This document shows, in pieces, positions 62,952 to 64,000 of a stretch of 64,000 nucleotides of DNA (within the stretch, counting starts at the first letter, position 1; every line of letters starts with the position of its first letter). A model generated the notes under the pieces. That model was not told the DNA's origin. It saw nothing but the letters and a program-made list of their open reading frames with translations, and did no database searches. Origin of the DNA: Paenibacillus silviterrae (GTDB lineage Bacteria > Bacillota > Bacilli > Paenibacillales > NBRC-103111); NCBI RefSeq assembly GCF_030167925.1, contig NZ_JASKUT010000001.1, positions 3,866,501 through 3,930,500 of the forward strand, in the 5' to 3' direction. The translations under genes were made by a program, and so were the position numbers.

Positions 62952-62981
62952 ATTATAAGCCAGTCATTTGCTATATACCAA
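62952..62981 (-). promoter_or_regulatory. Promoter of the island operon
   Basis: Minus strand TTGGTA (plus 62976-62981), 18-bp spacer, TATAAT (62952-62957), just inside the island next to rlmH and about 70 bases before the methyltransferase start. Confidence 0.6.
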
Positions 62982-63022
62982 CATAAACTTCCTTGTAGTA
63001 CCATTAATTTTCATTTTATGCA

Positions 63023-63043
63023 TTATTTATGATACGGTTCCCC
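63023..63043. repeat. Attachment-site repeat within rlmH (site A)
   Basis: TTATTTATGATACGGTTCCCC: it is the last codons of rlmH read in reverse (GEPYHK-stop). Staphylococcal SCC attachment sites use the same rlmH codons (core TTATGATACGC). See site B. Confidence 0.82.
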
Positions 63044-63502
63044 CCGCATAATCTTAAACGCCCGGTACACCTGCTCCACCAGCACAAGCCGCATCAGCTG
63101 GTGCGGCAGGGTCATGCGCCCGAACGAGAGCTTCAGCTCGGCTCGGGCGAGCACTTCGGGGGCCAGCCCTAGCGAGCCCCCGATCACGAAAGCCACCTGG
63201 CTTCGCCCATAGGTGGCCAAATCGGCAAGCTGCCGAGCGAGCTCCTCGCTCGATAGCGGCTTGCCGTCAATCGCGAGCGCCACGACGTAGGCGCCCTCGC
63301 GAAGCTGCGCGAGGATGCGCTCGCCCTCGCGCTGACGCACCTGCGCCTCCTCCGCGGCGCTCATGCTCTCCGGTGCCTTCTCATCGGGCACCTCCACAAT
63401 CTGCACCTTGGCATAAGGACCAAGGCGCTTCACATACTCGGCGATCCCCTGAACCAGATACGCCTCCTTCAACTTCCCGACCGAAACGATTTGAATATGC
63501 AT
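63023..63502 (-). CDS. rlmH: 23S rRNA pseudouridine-1915 N3-methyltransferase RlmH
   Basis: 159 residues, the standard length. SPOUT-fold methyltransferase: starts [20 protein letters not shown], contains [14 protein letters not shown] and the knot region [24 protein letters not shown], and ends [16 protein letters not shown]. It modifies helix 69 of 23S rRNA on the assembled ribosome. ATG at 63502 is set by family length. Its 3' end serves as the island's attachment site and remains intact. Confidence 0.97.
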   Translation of the reverse strand: MHIQIVSVGKLKEAYLVQGIAEYVKRLGPYAKVQIVEVPDEKAPESMSAAEEAQVRQREGERILAQLREGAYVVALAIDGKPLSSEELARQLADLATYGRSQVAFVIGGSLGLAPEVLARAELKLSFGRMTLPHQLMRLVLVEQVYRAFKIMRGEPYHK

Positions 63503-63575
63503 TGTCAGACCCCATCTCTCTTTTTTCCTCCATAGTGCCCACTGGCCCCATGCCTCTACCAAACTCCAACACAAC

Positions 63576-63600
63576 AAAAAAGGAAGACCCCTAGGCCTCC
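63576..63600 (-). terminator. Terminator between the CxxH/CxxC gene and rlmH
   Basis: Short GC-rich hairpin with a bulge (minus strand) ending in TTTTTT (As at 63576-63581). Confidence 0.5.
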
Positions 63601-63612
63601 CCCGCTCCCACC

Positions 63613-63780
63613 TTATACGACCAAGAACCGGCCCTCCGCCGCGCATCGCTCACAGCAAGCCGGCGGCTCCCATGCCGTAAAGTGAACCTTCTCTAAATCT
63701 ACAATATCCGGAGCATCCTCATATTCATCGACGAACATGTCGATCGCCAGCTCCAAATGCTCTTTACAAACCACGTACAT
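63613..63780 (-). CDS. CxxH/CxxC protein (YyzF-like)
   Basis: 55 residues: [20 protein letters not shown] with the CxxH motif (Cys5, His8), an acidic middle, VHFTAWEPP, and CERC (CxxC) near the C-terminus. This is the conserved small metal-binding protein placed just upstream of rlmH in many Bacillales; its role is unknown. ATG 63780 has AAAGGGG upstream. Confidence 0.9.
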   Translation of the reverse strand: MYVVCKEHLELAIDMFVDEYEDAPDIVDLEKVHFTAWEPPACCERCAAEGRFLVV

Positions 63781-63941
63781 GCAGTAGACCCCTTTGTCAC
63801 GACTAGATGAAAAATAAACAGTACCTATAATGCTAGTTTACCCCAAAAACCGCCGCTTTACTACCTTCTTAGGCACCAAAAAGTGGCACCCATCTCCTAC
63901 CACAGTACAGCACAAGTCTCGCCGTACTCATTGTTCAACCC

Positions 63942-64000
63942 TTACCGCTCCTTCATCTCACCCAACGTCACGTTAACGGTATTTTTCTTTCCCGCGCGGT
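63942..64000 (-). CDS. C-terminal end of a PDZ-domain serine protease (HtrA/HtrC-like), partial
   Basis: Only the last 18 codons are in the window: RAGKKNTVNVTLGEMKER then stop. This fits the last strand of the PDZ domain in HtrA-type proteases, which lie upstream of the CxxH/CxxC gene and rlmH in related genomes. It runs beyond the window edge. Confidence 0.6.
   Translation of the reverse strand, partial: RAGKKNTVNVTLGEMKER

Larger units (their letters stand above)
59789..63043. mobile_element. SCC-like genomic island at the 3' end of rlmH
   Basis: About 3.2 kb of strongly AT-rich DNA bounded by a 21-base direct repeat, one copy being the rlmH 3' end. It carries one three-gene operon (methyltransferase, DUF262, HEPN), all reading away from rlmH in the same direction. 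No recombinase, transposase or integrase is inside, so mobility is inferred from the repeats, base composition and integration site; any recombinase would have to act from elsewhere or have been lost. Confidence 0.72.

Overview
This 64 kb window looks like the chromosome of a Gram-positive, spore-forming bacterium, most probably Paenibacillus or a close relative. The pointers are a Bce-type detoxification module, PdaA (spore-cortex deacetylase), GlpP, NupNOPQ, a YdjO-like cold-inducible protein, a very large SLH-domain protein with cadherin-like sandwich repeats, and the rlmH - CxxH/CxxC protein - PDZ protease order at the right end. Most of it is moderately GC-rich. Several stretches on the right (about 50.7-52.2, 56.2-57.8, 58.9-63.0 kb) are clearly AT-rich and look acquired. 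The genus is an inference.

Layout. 0-9.4 kb: gdhA, an NTF2-like protein, a DUF4097 / histidine kinase / LuxR-type regulator operon, a GNAT enzyme, pdaA, a lipoprotein cytochrome c, and a TetR / metallo-beta-lactamase-fold pair divergent from a YrdB-like membrane protein around a palindromic operator. 9.4-17.1 kb: a YdjO-like protein, a cold-shock protein with a long leader, an SDF-family symporter, a nuclease-helicase of the XPD/DinG type behind a LexA-like box, an HD-GYP phosphodiesterase and a MATE/ANKH-like membrane protein. 17.3-23.9 kb: a glycerol-3-phosphate scavenging operon (glpP, a phosphatase, a phosphodiesterase, UgpC-A-E-B), with a strong terminator hairpin just after glpP that is the expected GlpP antitermination target. 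24.8-29.6 kb: nupNOPQ guanosine importer. 29.8-37.2 kb: K+ channel, PfkB kinase, NSS transporter, amine oxidase, then yjdM - WYL regulator - DinB. 37.3-41.8 kb: complete BceRS-BceAB-like module. 41.9-48.1 kb: a deacetylase, a truncated acyltransferase, an ion-transporter-superfamily protein, and a DoxX / carboxylesterase / extradiol dioxygenase operon facing an XRE-cupin regulator. 48.1-50.1 kb: a plasmid-style ParM/ParR segregation cassette with iteron-like repeats on both sides. 50.1-56.2 kb: small accessory genes and the 1313-residue SLH protein. 56.2-59.7 kb: two WYL regulators with a VOC protein and a DJ-1/PfpI protein. 59.8-63.0 kb: a tightly packed AT-rich operon (DNA methyltransferase, DUF262 ParB-like protein, HEPN protein). 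63.0-64.0 kb: rlmH, the CxxH/CxxC protein and the end of a PDZ-domain protease.

Most notable. (1) The AT-rich methyltransferase-DUF262-HEPN operon is bounded by a 21-bp direct repeat (20/21 identical). One copy is the 3' end of rlmH, the target used by staphylococcal SCC elements; a weaker third copy lies at 56.24 kb. This looks like an SCC-type island carrying a candidate defence system, with no recombinase in view. (2) All three WYL-regulator loci have a TGACA-N5/6-TGTCA palindrome at an adjacent promoter, and in each the promoter-proximal half-site starts exactly 17 nt before a TATAAT/TATACT box, with no recognisable -35. (3) A ParMR cassette sits among ordinary chromosomal genes. (4) A self-contained GlpP sensor and antiterminator governs a phosphodiester-scavenging operon.
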